Assembly: GCA_965226245.1 (NCBI GenBank)
Contig: CBDDCL010000015.1
Coordinates: 1,736,001-1,800,000 of the forward strand
Length of the DNA: 64,000 bases
Direction: 5' to 3'
From: CBDCYS01 sp965226245
GTDB lineage: Bacteria; Acidobacteriota; Terriglobia; Bryobacterales; UBA6623
The notes under the pieces were generated by a model, which did not search any database, was not told where the DNA came from, and worked only from the letters and a program-made list of their open reading frames with translations. Each line of letters starts with the position of its first letter. Positions within the stretch are counted from its first letter, which is position 1. Of the stretch, positions 8,825 through 17,425 are shown in pieces. A program made the position numbers and the translations under genes.

Positions 8825-9793
8825 ATGCGACTGGCCCTTTCCTTGATTGCGCTTCCTCTTGTTGCGCGGATCGCAACCTTTGCGGCGGCTCAGGACGACT
8901 TGCCAATCCAAATCACCCGAGACCAGGAAGGGTTTCTGGTGGCTGAGAATGGCCAGACTGTTCTCTTCTACCAGCTTAAGCCGAAGTCCTTCGAGGGGAA
9001 GTACGAACGGGCGAACTACATCCACCCTCTCCACGACTTGGATGGGGGCGTGCTGACCGAAGATTTCCCGGAAGACCATCTTCATCAGCGCGGCATCTTT
9101 TGGGCCTGGCATCAAATCAACGTGAAAGGTAAGCGTGTCTCCGACCAATGGACGACGGAGAACTCGGTTTGGGACATCACGGACGCTCGGGTCGTTCGAG
9201 TCGGCGCAAACTCCGCGGCTGTAAAGGTCAAACTACATTGGAAATCACCCAACTGGCTCGACGCTCAGGGGAATCAAAAACCTTTTGTCGAGGAAACGGC
9301 CGTCGTCCGCGTCCACCGAGCGGAGGAGGACATTCGCAAGGTTGACTTTGAGATCCGCTTAGAGGCTCTCGAGGACGGAGTCAGCATCGGGGGCTCGGAG
9401 GACGACAAGGGATACGGGGGGTTTTCGGCGCGAGTTCGTCTGCCAAGCGATATCCGCTTTACAGGCAAGGCAGGGAAGCTGACGCCACAAAGAACGGCGA
9501 TCGAGGCGGGCCGCTGGGTGGACTTTTCGGGCTCTTACGGCTCCTCGGGAAACAAGAGTGGCGTGGCGATACTCTGCCACCCTTCGACAGCTAATTTCCC
9601 CCAACCCTGGATCCTCCGCGACCAGCGCAGCATGCAGAACCCGGTCTATCCGGGTAATCAGCCGGTGCTGCTGCCACGAGGCGAGCCGCTGATCCTCCGC
9701 TATCGTATGGTGATCCATCGGGGAGATGCGTCCCGGGTCAAATTGGACGAGCTTCAGGCGGCCTACGAGAAGGAGCCTCTGCCGGCGTACTGA
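8825..9793 (+). CDS. Secreted DUF6807 (PmoA-like) family protein
   Basis: A 322-residue protein with a signal peptide (MRLALSLIALPLVARIATFAAAQ) and the DUF6807 fold seen in many Acidobacteria and Planctomycetes genomes. The family hallmark appears as FPEDHLHQRGIFWAWHQ. Other conserved stretches are NYIHPLHDLDGGVLTEDFP and ILRDQRSMQNPVYPGNQPV. DUF6807 proteins usually sit near sugar-degradation genes and are sometimes annotated PmoA; no biochemical role is established. The start at 8825 gives a clean signal peptide and lies downstream of the 270-bp repeat. Confidence 0.8.
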   Translation: MRLALSLIALPLVARIATFAAAQDDLPIQITRDQEGFLVAENGQTVLFYQLKPKSFEGKYERANYIHPLHDLDGGVLTEDFPEDHLHQRGIFWAWHQINVKGKRVSDQWTTENSVWDITDARVVRVGANSAAVKVKLHWKSPNWLDAQGNQKPFVEETAVVRVHRAEEDIRKVDFEIRLEALEDGVSIGGSEDDKGYGGFSARVRLPSDIRFTGKAGKLTPQRTAIEAGRWVDFSGSYGSSGNKSGVAILCHPSTANFPQPWILRDQRSMQNPVYPGNQPVLLPRGEPLILRYRMVIHRGDASRVKLDELQAAYEKEPLPAY

Positions 9794-9887
9794 GTCGCGC
9801 CTGCTGACTGGCTGGCTCTGACTGCTTTGCTCCGACCCCGCGTTTGCCGGCCCGTCACTTGCGTTCGCCGCTCGGTGTTCGGGCTGA

Positions 9888-10853
9888 GTGAGAGTCGAAT
9901 TTCAAGCAGTGGCACAGTTAGCAAAGCGGTTGCCGCAAAACGTCCCGGGGGAATTCTACGTCGACAGCTCGTGCATCGACTGCGACACTTGCCGCTTTGT
10001 TGCTCCGAGTGTTTTCGCGCGTTCGGAGGACAGCGGGCAATCGTTCGTTTGCCGGCAGCCCAGCTCTGACAACGAAGATGGCGGGGAAAACATACGAGCG
10101 CTGATGGCTCTCGTGGCCTGTCCGACCGCCTCGATCGCGACGGTTTCTCGCGCGGACTTGAAGGCAGCAGCCGGCAGGTTCCCTGAGCCGATTGTCGGCG
10201 AGGTCTGCTACTGTGGCTACACCTCGGCTGCTTCGTTCGGAGCGTCGAGTTACCTGGTGCGGCGCCCAGGCGGTAACGTGCTGATTGACTCCCCGCGCGC
10301 GGCTGGGCCGCTGCTGCGCCGAATAGATGAGCTGGGCGGCGTGGCGCGGATGCTCCTTTCACATCGGGATGACATTGCCGACCACGCTAAATTCCGGCGG
10401 CGCTTCGGATGCGACAGAGTTATCCACAAGGACGAAATCTCTTCACCAACTGCGGACATCGAAGTCCAACTGGACATATCCGAACCTCTTCAACTCGACG
10501 ACGACTTCCTTGCCATTCCCGTACCCGGACACACCAAAGGAAGCTTGGCCTATCTGTATCGTGAAAAGTACCTTTTTAGCGGCGATCATCTCTGGTGGTC
10601 GCCCAACGTGAACGGGCTCTACGCCTCACCGAGAGTCTGCTGGCATGACTGGAGTTTGCAGACGGCTTCCATGGAACGTCTCCTGGACTTCGATTTCGAA
10701 TGGGTGTTGCCCGGGCACGGCAGGCGCTATCAAGCCGCCTCTCTAAGCATGTTCGAGCAGGCGCCGGAAAATTCTCTTGCGCCGGCTGGGGACTTTGCGA
10801 AGCGCTTGTCTCCAACACTGGCTGATCGCGAACTAGCGGAAACCGCTTGCTGA
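9888..10853 (+). CDS. Ferredoxin / metallo-beta-lactamase fold fusion protein
   Basis: About 320 residues. The N-terminus is a ferredoxin-like domain with CIDCDTC and a later ACPT, enough to ligate one Fe-S cluster. A metallo-beta-lactamase domain follows, with LSHRDDIADH where the usual HxHxDH is degenerate, then PGHTKGS, FSGDHLWW and LPGHGRR. Such proteins are cytoplasmic MBL-fold hydrolases of unknown substrate. The frame opens with GTG at 9888, and another GTG at 9909 is equally plausible. The last 11 residues (ADRELAETAC) and the stop codon are encoded by a REP-like repeat that overlaps the gene end, so the native C-terminus was probably replaced. Confidence 0.75.
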   Translation: MRVEFQAVAQLAKRLPQNVPGEFYVDSSCIDCDTCRFVAPSVFARSEDSGQSFVCRQPSSDNEDGGENIRALMALVACPTASIATVSRADLKAAAGRFPEPIVGEVCYCGYTSAASFGASSYLVRRPGGNVLIDSPRAAGPLLRRIDELGGVARMLLSHRDDIADHAKFRRRFGCDRVIHKDEISSPTADIEVQLDISEPLQLDDDFLAIPVPGHTKGSLAYLYREKYLFSGDHLWWSPNVNGLYASPRVCWHDWSLQTASMERLLDFDFEWVLPGHGRRYQAASLSMFEQAPENSLAPAGDFAKRLSPTLADRELAETAC

Positions 10854-10866
10854 CGCGCGCGGCTCC
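10821..10866 (+). repeat. 46-bp REP-like palindromic repeat
   Basis: It contains AGCGGAAACCGCT, a 5-bp stem with AAA loop, followed by TGCTGACGCGCGCGGCTCC. The same unit recurs at 13925-13971 and 13981-14025, with a truncated copy at 14032-14051. This copy overlaps the 3' end of the ferredoxin/MBL gene. Confidence 0.75.
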
Positions 10867-10905
10867 GTTTTGGGGTTGGATTCGGGTGGGTGCTGGCCGG
10901 GCGGC

Positions 10906-13844
10906 TTAGTCTTGCTCGCGGTCGCGGAACTCTTCGAACCAGTTCATCACCACGCGGATCGACGGCTCGGGGGCCTCCGCGCCCTCTCCCACCGGCTCGG
11001 CCAAGATAAACCGCTGGCCGTCGACCGAGACATCGTAGGGGGCGTAATTGAACCCTGGTCTCAAACCCGGATGCTCGAACAAGCGGGTGGCCGAGCCTAC
11101 CGAAAAGCTCGAACCGCTCGATACCGAAACGGCCACCAAGGTCTCCCCCTCGACGTAGAACAGCTCTTTGCCGTCCCGGCTCCAGCGCACTTTCGTCCCG
11201 CCGTTGCTCGACACCGTCACCTTGCGGCCGCCCCCGGGAAAGGGTTGTACATAGACTTCGTTTTGACCCGACTCGTTCGACACGTAGGCGACATAGCGGC
11301 CGTCGGGTGAGAATCTTGGCACGACCTCATGGAAGGGTGTCTGCAATAACGGGTGCGGCTCCCAGCCGCTGCCGTCTTCGTTGCGTTCCAGATACCAAAG
11401 GTCAGCTGTTGTTTCCGGCTCCTGCAGGTGGTAGAGGAGATACTTCCCGTCCCGGGACCAGTCGGATAGCAACTCGGTGCGGGGTGTCGCCGCCAGCACC
11501 TGCTCCTCTCCACTGCCATCGGCTTGGCGTAGGAAGATGTCAAAGCTGCCTGCCCGATCGGAAGTGAACGCCACCTCGTCTCCGGCAGGGACCAAACGGG
11601 CCGCCAATCTCCCTCCGGGTCGGTGCTCAAGCGAGTCCTCACCCCGCGGGCAATGTCGTACACCCACACGTCCTGATTCGAGCCCTCCGTTGCCGTAATA
11701 GCCACCAGCCGCCCATCCGGGGAGAGCGCGGGGTCACCGATCCCTTCCTGCGCTTCCCCGATCTCTCCTGTTTTCTCACCACCACGGTCGAGCCAAACCA
11801 ATTGCCGTTGCCCCGAGCCGTAGCTGCCGAGGTAGACCAGCGTTTGATCGGCCGCAACGGTGGGGCCGCGGCTGTTCTCGGAGATGGGGAAGGCCTCACC
11901 GATAGCCTTCAAGGTGTCCAGAGAAAAAGGCTGCGCCCAGAGATCGTGGGTGAACGGGGCCGATTGGTACACAATATGGCCGCTGGGCGAATAGAACGGA
12001 AGTGTGCCGGGTCCCAGAAGCTCTTTCTGCCCGGTCTCGAGGTTCTGAACCATCATGGTCTGCTCGGTAAGGGACCCGAATGTAAACACCAGGACACGGG
12101 CCCCGGCTTCGGACGGCAAGAAATGGGGCCAGCTGATTGCGCCCGTCGGCCCTCCCGGCGACCCCTCGGACTCCTCCGGCGAGATCAGCAGGTTGGGAGT
12201 CCCCCCGCGGCCGGGAACTTCGTAGAGCACGAATGGGGTGGCGGAGCCGAAGACGATCACCTCGCCGTCCGGGCTCCAGGTTCCTCCCATAAAAAACGTG
12301 CCGGGAAGCTCGCAAACCCGGATGGCCAAGCCGCCCTGAACCGAGACCTTCTTGAGTTCCCCAGCGGCTGCAAACCCGATAAAATCACTGTCGGGCGACC
12401 AGAACGGCGTTCTTGCTCCTTCGGTACCGTCGATCGCCCGCGATTGCGGCTGATCGAGATCCTGGACCCACAGCTTCCTCTCCGATCCCGCGGTGATGAA
12501 GGCGATGTGCTTGCCGTTGGGTGAGATAGCGACATTGGTACTGAAGGCGGTGGCGGTGGCGCCGACACCTTCCTGCGGCGTAAAGGCAAATCGGCGCAGG
12601 GGGGTTTCGGGAGGCGTTTCGCGGAAATGGACGAACGAGACGGCCAGCGCGAATACCGCGGCGGCGGCGAGCAGGGCCTGCAGTATGAGGTGCTTCCGCT
12701 TTGGGACCATCTCCCCAGACGCGGCCACCGGAGCCGCTGTCTGTTGCGAGGCAAGGCCCGGTTGTGCGCCGACCTCTGCCGGGTCTTGTAGGGGCGCAGC
12801 GTGCTGCGCCCAGGAAGCCTTAACTGCATGAGACGGTGCGGGCACAGCACGCTGTGCCCCAGCCTCAACTGCATGAGACGGTGCGGGCACAGCACGCTGT
12901 GCCTCAGCCTCAACTGCATGAGACGGTGCGGGCACAGCACGCTGCGCCCCAGCCTCAACTGCATGAGGCGGTGCGGGCACAGCACGCTGTGCCCCTACAC
13001 CAGTCCGCAAAACCGTCGATCCGCCCGACTTCAACTTCTCGGCCAGAGTCCGCAGGTCGAGCATCATGTCCTCGGCGTGGTTGTAGCGGTCTTCGCGGTC
13101 TTTCGCCAGACATTTGCCGACGATCCACTCCAGCTCCATCGGCACACCCGTTCGCACGCCCGTCAGCGGTTCCGGCTCCTGGTTGACGATCTCGTAGACC
13201 AGCGCCTGATCGTAGAGTCCCTGAAAAGGCCGCTGTCCGCGGACCATCTCGTAGGTCACGCAGCCCAGCGCCCACAGGTCGGTGCGATAGTCCACCTCCA
13301 TCCCTTGGGCTTGCTCGGGCGACATGTAGGCCACCGTGCCGACCGTCGTGCCGAGCCTGGTCAGCTTGGAGCCTTCGGTCAGCAGCGCCAGGCCGAAGTC
13401 GAGAATTTTCACCCGGCCCTCGGGAGTCACGAGCAAATTGCCCGGCTTGATGTCGCGGTGCACGACTCCCTTGGCATGAGCGGCGGCAAGGCCGTCGGCA
13501 ACTTGGCGCGCGAAGCCCAGAGCTTCCTTCAGCGACAAGGGACCGCGTTCAATCTTGGGGTCGAGGCTCTCGCCCTCGATGAACTCCATGACGAGGAAGG
13601 TCTGGCCGCCCTCCTCGCTGATTTCATAGACGGTGCAAATGTTGGGATGACTGAGCCCGGCGGCGGCCTTTGCTTCTCTGTGGAAACGCTTGCGGGCCTC
13701 TTCGTCTTCGAGCAGATGCGGCGCCAGGAACTTGAGTGCAACCGTGCGTTCGAGCTTGGTGTCCTCGGCCTTGTAGACGATACCCATGCCGCCCCGGCCG
13801 AGTTCGGCGGTGACGCGGTAGTGGGAGATCGTTTGGCCGATCAT
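10906..13844 (-). pseudogene. Membrane Ser/Thr protein kinase with C-terminal TolB-like propeller (frameshifted)
   Basis: The intact product would be about 980 residues. An N-terminal Hanks-type kinase has GRGGMGIVYKAEDTKL, VALKFL, VVHRDIKPGNLLV, DFGLALL and MSPEQAQG, so all catalytic residues are present. Next comes an Ala/Pro/His-rich linker with 15-residue tandem repeats, then one membrane helix (LILQALLAAAAVFALAVSFV), then a WD40/TolB-like propeller (SPNGKHIAFIT, SPDGRLVAITA). The frame is lost near 11588, where a single missing G in a GGG run shifts DWRPVWS out of PAGDEVAFTS; the remaining ~230 residues continue in the next frame. This is either a real mutation or an assembly error. The start at 13844 has AAGGG upstream; 13862 is an alternative. 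Confidence 0.85.
12789..12994. repeat. 45-bp tandem repeats with internal palindrome, inside kinase linker
   Basis: The palindrome GGGCACAGCACGCTGTGCCC, or a one-base variant, recurs at 12840, 12885, 12930 and 12975, exactly 45 bases apart. A divergent copy (GGGGCGCAGCGTGCTGCGCCC) lies at 12791. The phase is kept, so each unit adds 15 residues (GAQRAVPAPSHAVEA type) to the kinase linker. Confidence 0.9.
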
Positions 13845-13924
13845 GTCGGACCCTTGAGGCATGAGGAAATTGTACTGCTAATGCGGACGAGCCGCAACCG
13901 AAGAGGGGAGCGTGGCCCAACACC

Positions 13925-14051
13925 GGCGGATCGCGGGCTAGCGGAAACCGCTTGCTGACGCGCGCGGCTCCGGGCAGTGGGTGATCGCTCGCTTGCGGAA
14001 ACCGCTTGCTGACGCGCGCGGCTCCAACGGTGGCGGATCGCGGGCTAGCGG
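13925..14051 (+). repeat. Array of REP-like 46-bp palindromic repeats
   Basis: Two full units (13925-13971, 13981-14025) and a third cut off at 14051 share GATCGC...AGCGGAAACCGCTTGCTGACGC with the copy at 10821. The third stops at AGCGG and after one base the 270-bp element copy 2 begins, so that element appears to have inserted into a REP unit. Confidence 0.8.
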
Positions 14052-14052
14052 C

Positions 14053-14283
14053 AATACTGTTCAGTTAGCAGTTCCGCGGACGGTCTTGTTGCGCGGCGTA
14101 TGGTCTTGTTTCGGGCATCGTTGAACGCCCTCCGCACATCGCTCTCCGCGGAGACGCACGGGCCGGTTTGCTCCTACGCCCCATCCGCATCCGGGGCTTG
14201 GCCCTGAGGGTTTTCCTGCCCAGGGTTCCGCTTCGCTCTACTCTGGGCTACGATCCGGCGCCGCTTCCGCGGCTCAGAGGCCC
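14053..14283 (+). repeat. 270-bp TIR element, copy 2 (right end missing)
   Basis: It starts with AATACTGTTCAGTTAG (14053-14068), closely matching the TIR of the other copies, and has the same body including the CCCAGGGTTCCGCTTCGCTC hairpin arm. The match is lost after about 14283 and no right TIR follows. Confidence 0.8.
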
Positions 14284-14335
14284 TAACGCGGACCGGCCGG
14301 GACCAAAGTTTCAAAGAGTGTCCACCGGGTCGACT

Positions 14336-14411
14336 GGATGGAGACCCCGATGAAGCGCGGACTTCCGTCCGCGCCTCTGTCCGGCCGCCTGAAATTTTCC
14401 GCCACAATCGG
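14336..14411 (+). repeat. ~75-bp dispersed repeat with strong hairpin, copy A
   Basis: It contains GCGCGGACTTCCGTCCGCGC, an 8-bp stem with a TTCC loop. An inverted copy lies at 49875-49954 with a few substitutions and a short indel. The ~300 bases between the 270-bp element and the DUF1080 gene hold this repeat and otherwise nothing I recognise. Confidence 0.75.
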
Positions 14412-14581
14412 GAACGGCGTTCGCTCTAGACACAAGAGCGCGGCATTTGACTATACGGAGGGCTTCGACGACTGCCAATGGATGTACAACCGGGGGCGCT
14501 GGAAGCGCATCATCGAGAAGCCCGAGGGCTGGCCTCAGCCCCGGGGGCTCACGCCACGGTTGAATCGAGAAGTCCCGCGGC

Positions 14582-15481
14582 TCAAAGCGGCCGAATCTTG
14601 AGGTTGCGGAAGCAGACCTCCTGGCCGTGGTTCTGAAGAGCGATCGGAGTTGACCGCTTGCTTCCGAATCCGTCGAGGGTATTGAATTTGCTGGCGGCGA
14701 TTCGCTCAACAAGATCGGGAGATTCCATTTCAAATTCCACGACCTTGACGCCGTTCAGCCATTGCTCACCGTGCGTGCCGCGAACCAGAATGCGCGCTTG
14801 GTTGAACTCACCCGGTGGTTTAGCCATATCCCTGGCGGGAACGATCAAGTCGTATAACGCTCCTGCCTGGTGAGCCGGAATCCGCCCATCCGCGTGCCCG
14901 GAATTGTCCAACACTTGCATTTCGAAACCGAGTGCTTTTGTGTGAAGGTATTCATAGCTCCGATTCGTGTCGTCGGCAATCCATGACAGAATGGCCAAAA
15001 GCACAACAATCACCGCCGTTCGCTTGAGACGTTTGCCATTCGGCCGGCCCCCGCGACGCCGCATGGATCGAACCAGGAACCAGGCAACCAGCAAAGCGAC
15101 CGCCATCTCGAGCAAGCTGTTTCGAAAAAGAGCGGGAATTCCGCCGGCGTAGTTAAGCAGCTCGTACTTGACGCCGGAGTTCCCGCCGGGTGGAACCTTC
15201 CACTCGCAGGAGAACTCGAAGTCGTCGAACAGCTCCTCGGTAATGATGTCGCCGCGATAAGAGCCGGGGGCGGTCTTGAGGCAATTGTCCTCGACCACCC
15301 AATGACCCTCGGGAAAAGGGTTGCCGTAAAGACCGGTCCAGCCCTTCGTGGTCTTGCCATCGAAAAGCAGAAGCCACCCAGCCTCGGCTTCTTCTTGGGA
15401 AAGGCTATTGGGGCCGGCGGGCCACAGTTGCGCGGCACAGAAAAGCTGCGCGGCCAGAAGGATGAGAAAGTTTTTGAGCAT
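14582..15481 (-). CDS. DUF1080 (3-keto-disaccharide hydrolase-type) protein with a membrane insert
   Basis: About 299 residues. A signal peptide (MLKNFLILLAAQLFCAAQLW) is followed by the two halves of a DUF1080 concanavalin-like fold: WLLLFDGKTTKGWTG, GDIITEELFDDFEFSCEWKV and PPGGNSGVKYELL, then ALGFEMQVLDNSGHADG, ILVRGTHGEQWLNGVKVVEFE and IALQNHGQEVCFRNLKIRPL. Family members bind or cleave glycans outside the cell. Unusually, two hydrophobic segments (LLEMAVALLVAWFLV and TAVIVVLLAILSWIADD), separated by a basic loop, interrupt the domain between NYAGG and the EMQVLDN strand. The frame opens at 15538, but the signal peptide begins at 15481. Confidence 0.78.
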   Translation of the reverse strand: MLKNFLILLAAQLFCAAQLWPAGPNSLSQEEAEAGWLLLFDGKTTKGWTGLYGNPFPEGHWVVEDNCLKTAPGSYRGDIITEELFDDFEFSCEWKVPPGGNSGVKYELLNYAGGIPALFRNSLLEMAVALLVAWFLVRSMRRRGGRPNGKRLKRTAVIVVLLAILSWIADDTNRSYEYLHTKALGFEMQVLDNSGHADGRIPAHQAGALYDLIVPARDMAKPPGEFNQARILVRGTHGEQWLNGVKVVEFEMESPDLVERIAASKFNTLDGFGSKRSTPIALQNHGQEVCFRNLKIRPL

Positions 15482-15612
15482 TACGGGCAGCACCAAATCC
15501 CCTGGTTGCCGTTGCATATGGTTACGTTGCATGGCCATCTGAGGCTGTAATCAATTCATGGCACTTCCATCAACCCCGCGAGGTGAGTTCGGATCATTGC
15601 CCCGCAAACGCA

Positions 15613-16431
15613 TTAGCCCTCTCTGGCGGCCACTGTGTTGGCGAACTCACTGCGTGCATCCCGCTCGAGAGCGGCTATCGCCTCATCGTCGTGTGCGGGG
15701 TCATGGTGGAACAGCACGAGTTGGCTGACCCCGGCCTGCTGAGCGACTTTGGCGCCCTCGAGCCACGTGCCGTGTCCCCAACCCCTGCGGGACGGATATT
15801 CTTCCGGGGTGAATTGCGCATCATAGATCAGCATGTCCGCGCCCTGAGCGTTTTCCAGAACAGCGCGATCGAATTGATCGTCACCATGCTCATGATCACT
15901 GGCATAGACGACGCATTCCCCTGGCGCATTGATGCGGTAGCCCACGGCTCCGCCGGGGTGGCACAGCGGAAACGGCTTTACGGTCAGGCTGCCGAATTCA
16001 AGTCCTTGCGGCTTAATTTGGCGATGGCGCACTTCGGCAAGCACCTCCGGCATGTGTACGGGAAAGTAGGGGCTGCTCATTTGCCCCTTCAGTGCTTCAT
16101 GGAGCGTATCGGGCGGGTGATCCGAATGGAAGGTCAACTGGCTTGAAGCTGCGTAAAGGGCCGGCATGAAGGGGACGCCTTGAATGTGATCCCAGTGAAA
16201 GTGCGTTAGAAATATGTTCGAGGAGAACGGCCGGCCGCCTGCCTCCTTCAGCAGCGCGGTAAACAATCGCCGCGCCCCGGAACCGGCGTCGAAAATCAGC
16301 GGGGGCTCGGCGCCGTAACGGACCTCGATGCAGGCAGTGTTCCCCCCGTAGCCCAGGTTGCCTGCATCGGGAGTCGGGATGGACCCGCGCACGCCCCAGA
16401 ACCTCACCTGAAGTTTGCGCGGCTTATTCAT
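15613..16431 (-). CDS. MBL-fold metallo-hydrolase, cyclic-phosphodiesterase-like
   Basis: A 272-residue cytoplasmic protein opening with VRFWGVRGSIPTPDAGNLGY then GGNTACIEV, typical of the PDE/ElaC-like branch of metallo-beta-lactamases. Metal ligands are visible in LTHFHWDHIQG, PLCHPGGA, YASDHEHGD and LFHHDPAHDD. Its start overlaps the end of the FHA-cyclase gene by 8 bases, so the two are translationally coupled. That pairing makes a cyclic nucleotide a plausible substrate, but this is inference; the same fold also covers tRNA and phosphonate hydrolases. Confidence 0.82.
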   Translation of the reverse strand: MNKPRKLQVRFWGVRGSIPTPDAGNLGYGGNTACIEVRYGAEPPLIFDAGSGARRLFTALLKEAGGRPFSSNIFLTHFHWDHIQGVPFMPALYAASSQLTFHSDHPPDTLHEALKGQMSSPYFPVHMPEVLAEVRHRQIKPQGLEFGSLTVKPFPLCHPGGAVGYRINAPGECVVYASDHEHGDDQFDRAVLENAQGADMLIYDAQFTPEEYPSRRGWGHGTWLEGAKVAQQAGVSQLVLFHHDPAHDDEAIAALERDARSEFANTVAAREG

Positions 16432-17425
16432 TCTGCTTCTCCATGGCCCTCCGCAACAGCTCGATCACCTCGGGCATCTTTTCAAACATCAAGGCTTGGG
16501 CGGGCACCGGATTCGCGTAACCTTTCAGCTCCACCGTTTTCTCTTCGAAAAGGTCGCCCGCGGCTTCCTGGATATAGGCAAATGTCGCAGGGCCCAGAAG
16601 CAGGTCGCGGCCAACCTGTTTTGAGGCGCTTTCGAGCCGAAAGGTTTTGTTGACTCCGTCTCCAAGAGCGGTGTAGTCGGCGAAATCGCTGGAGCCGATA
16701 TTGCCGATCGAAGCGTTGTCGGTATTGAGCCCCGCGCCGATCTGAACCGGCCGGGAAAGTTCGAATTCCGCCTGCAATCCCGCAGTCACCTCGACGAGTT
16801 TGGACAGGGCGGCAAACGCGTGGCAGATGGGGCCTACGTCGGATTCGTCGCGCTGATGGACCCAAACCGCCATGATGGCGTCTCCAATGTACTTCTGGCC
16901 CCAACTGCCTTCGTCCTGAAGAATGCTGCCGGCCCGGCGGATCCAGCTCCCGATCGTTTGCGCCAACTTGGCTTCGTCCAAGAGCTGCGACAGACCCGTG
17001 AAATCTCTGATGTCCACGACCAGAACCGTAATCTGTTGCAAGGAGAAAAGCGCCTGAGTGGCTTCGGTCCCGTGGGTGTCCTCCAAATTCTTCTGCACCT
17101 GCTTTGATACTGCCTCTGGGTAGAAGAAAGTGAATTCGCGCTCGCCAAAAGTAACTTTGTCTTGGTCTTTCAGGTAGAGCGGGACCGAGACTCGCCGGCC
17201 GTTGAGATAAGCTCCGTTACGGCTTCCCAGATCGATGAGCAAGAACTCATCTCCGGTTCGCTGGATCATGGCATGGCTGCGCGAGACCATCTCGTCGTTC
17301 AAGACGATGTCACTTTGCCGGGAACGTCCGACTTTCCAGACACTCCCGGTGACCAGATCAATTCTTATTTCGTCCGCGCCGCTCCCGCTGAGCAGGCAAG
17401 GACCCTGAGACTCTTGGCTATTCAC
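16424..17425 (-). CDS. FHA domain - class III adenylate/guanylate cyclase fusion
   Basis: A 333-residue protein. An FHA domain at about residues 25-100 (VGRSRQSDIVL, VSRSHAMI, DLGSRNGAYLNG) should bind phosphothreonine. A class III cyclase domain at about 130-310 has metal aspartates in VVDIRDFTG and KYIGDAIMAVW and the segment ASIGNIGSSDFADYTALGDG. The cyclase would make cAMP or cGMP; I cannot assign the base specificity. No membrane segment is seen. It shares an 8-base overlap with the downstream metallo-hydrolase and overlaps the end of the degenerate regulator by 4 bases. FHA input suggests control by a Ser/Thr kinase. Confidence 0.88.
   Translation of the reverse strand: MNSQESQGPCLLSGSGADEIRIDLVTGSVWKVGRSRQSDIVLNDEMVSRSHAMIQRTGDEFLLIDLGSRNGAYLNGRRVSVPLYLKDQDKVTFGEREFTFFYPEAVSKQVQKNLEDTHGTEATQALFSLQQITVLVVDIRDFTGLSQLLDEAKLAQTIGSWIRRAGSILQDEGSWGQKYIGDAIMAVWVHQRDESDVGPICHAFAALSKLVEVTAGLQAEFELSRPVQIGAGLNTDNASIGNIGSSDFADYTALGDGVNKTFRLESASKQVGRDLLLGPATFAYIQEAAGDLFEEKTVELKGYANPVPAQALMFEKMPEVIELLRRAMEKQNE

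Noticed and set aside
12789..12994. CRISPR array
   Set aside because: Units are 45 bases with no variable spacers; they are in-frame coding tandem repeats and no cas gene is near.
11477..13958. Long plus-strand frames across the kinase gene (for example 12801-13958, 385 codons)
   Set aside because: They mirror the kinase gene and its repeats on the opposite strand, with no domain sense. High GC makes long antisense frames common.
13925..14051. CRISPR array
   Set aside because: The three units are spaced by only a few bases and match REP-type palindromes elsewhere.
14338..14601. Plus-strand 87-codon frame before the DUF1080 gene
   Set aside because: It begins inside a dispersed repeat and shows no domain.
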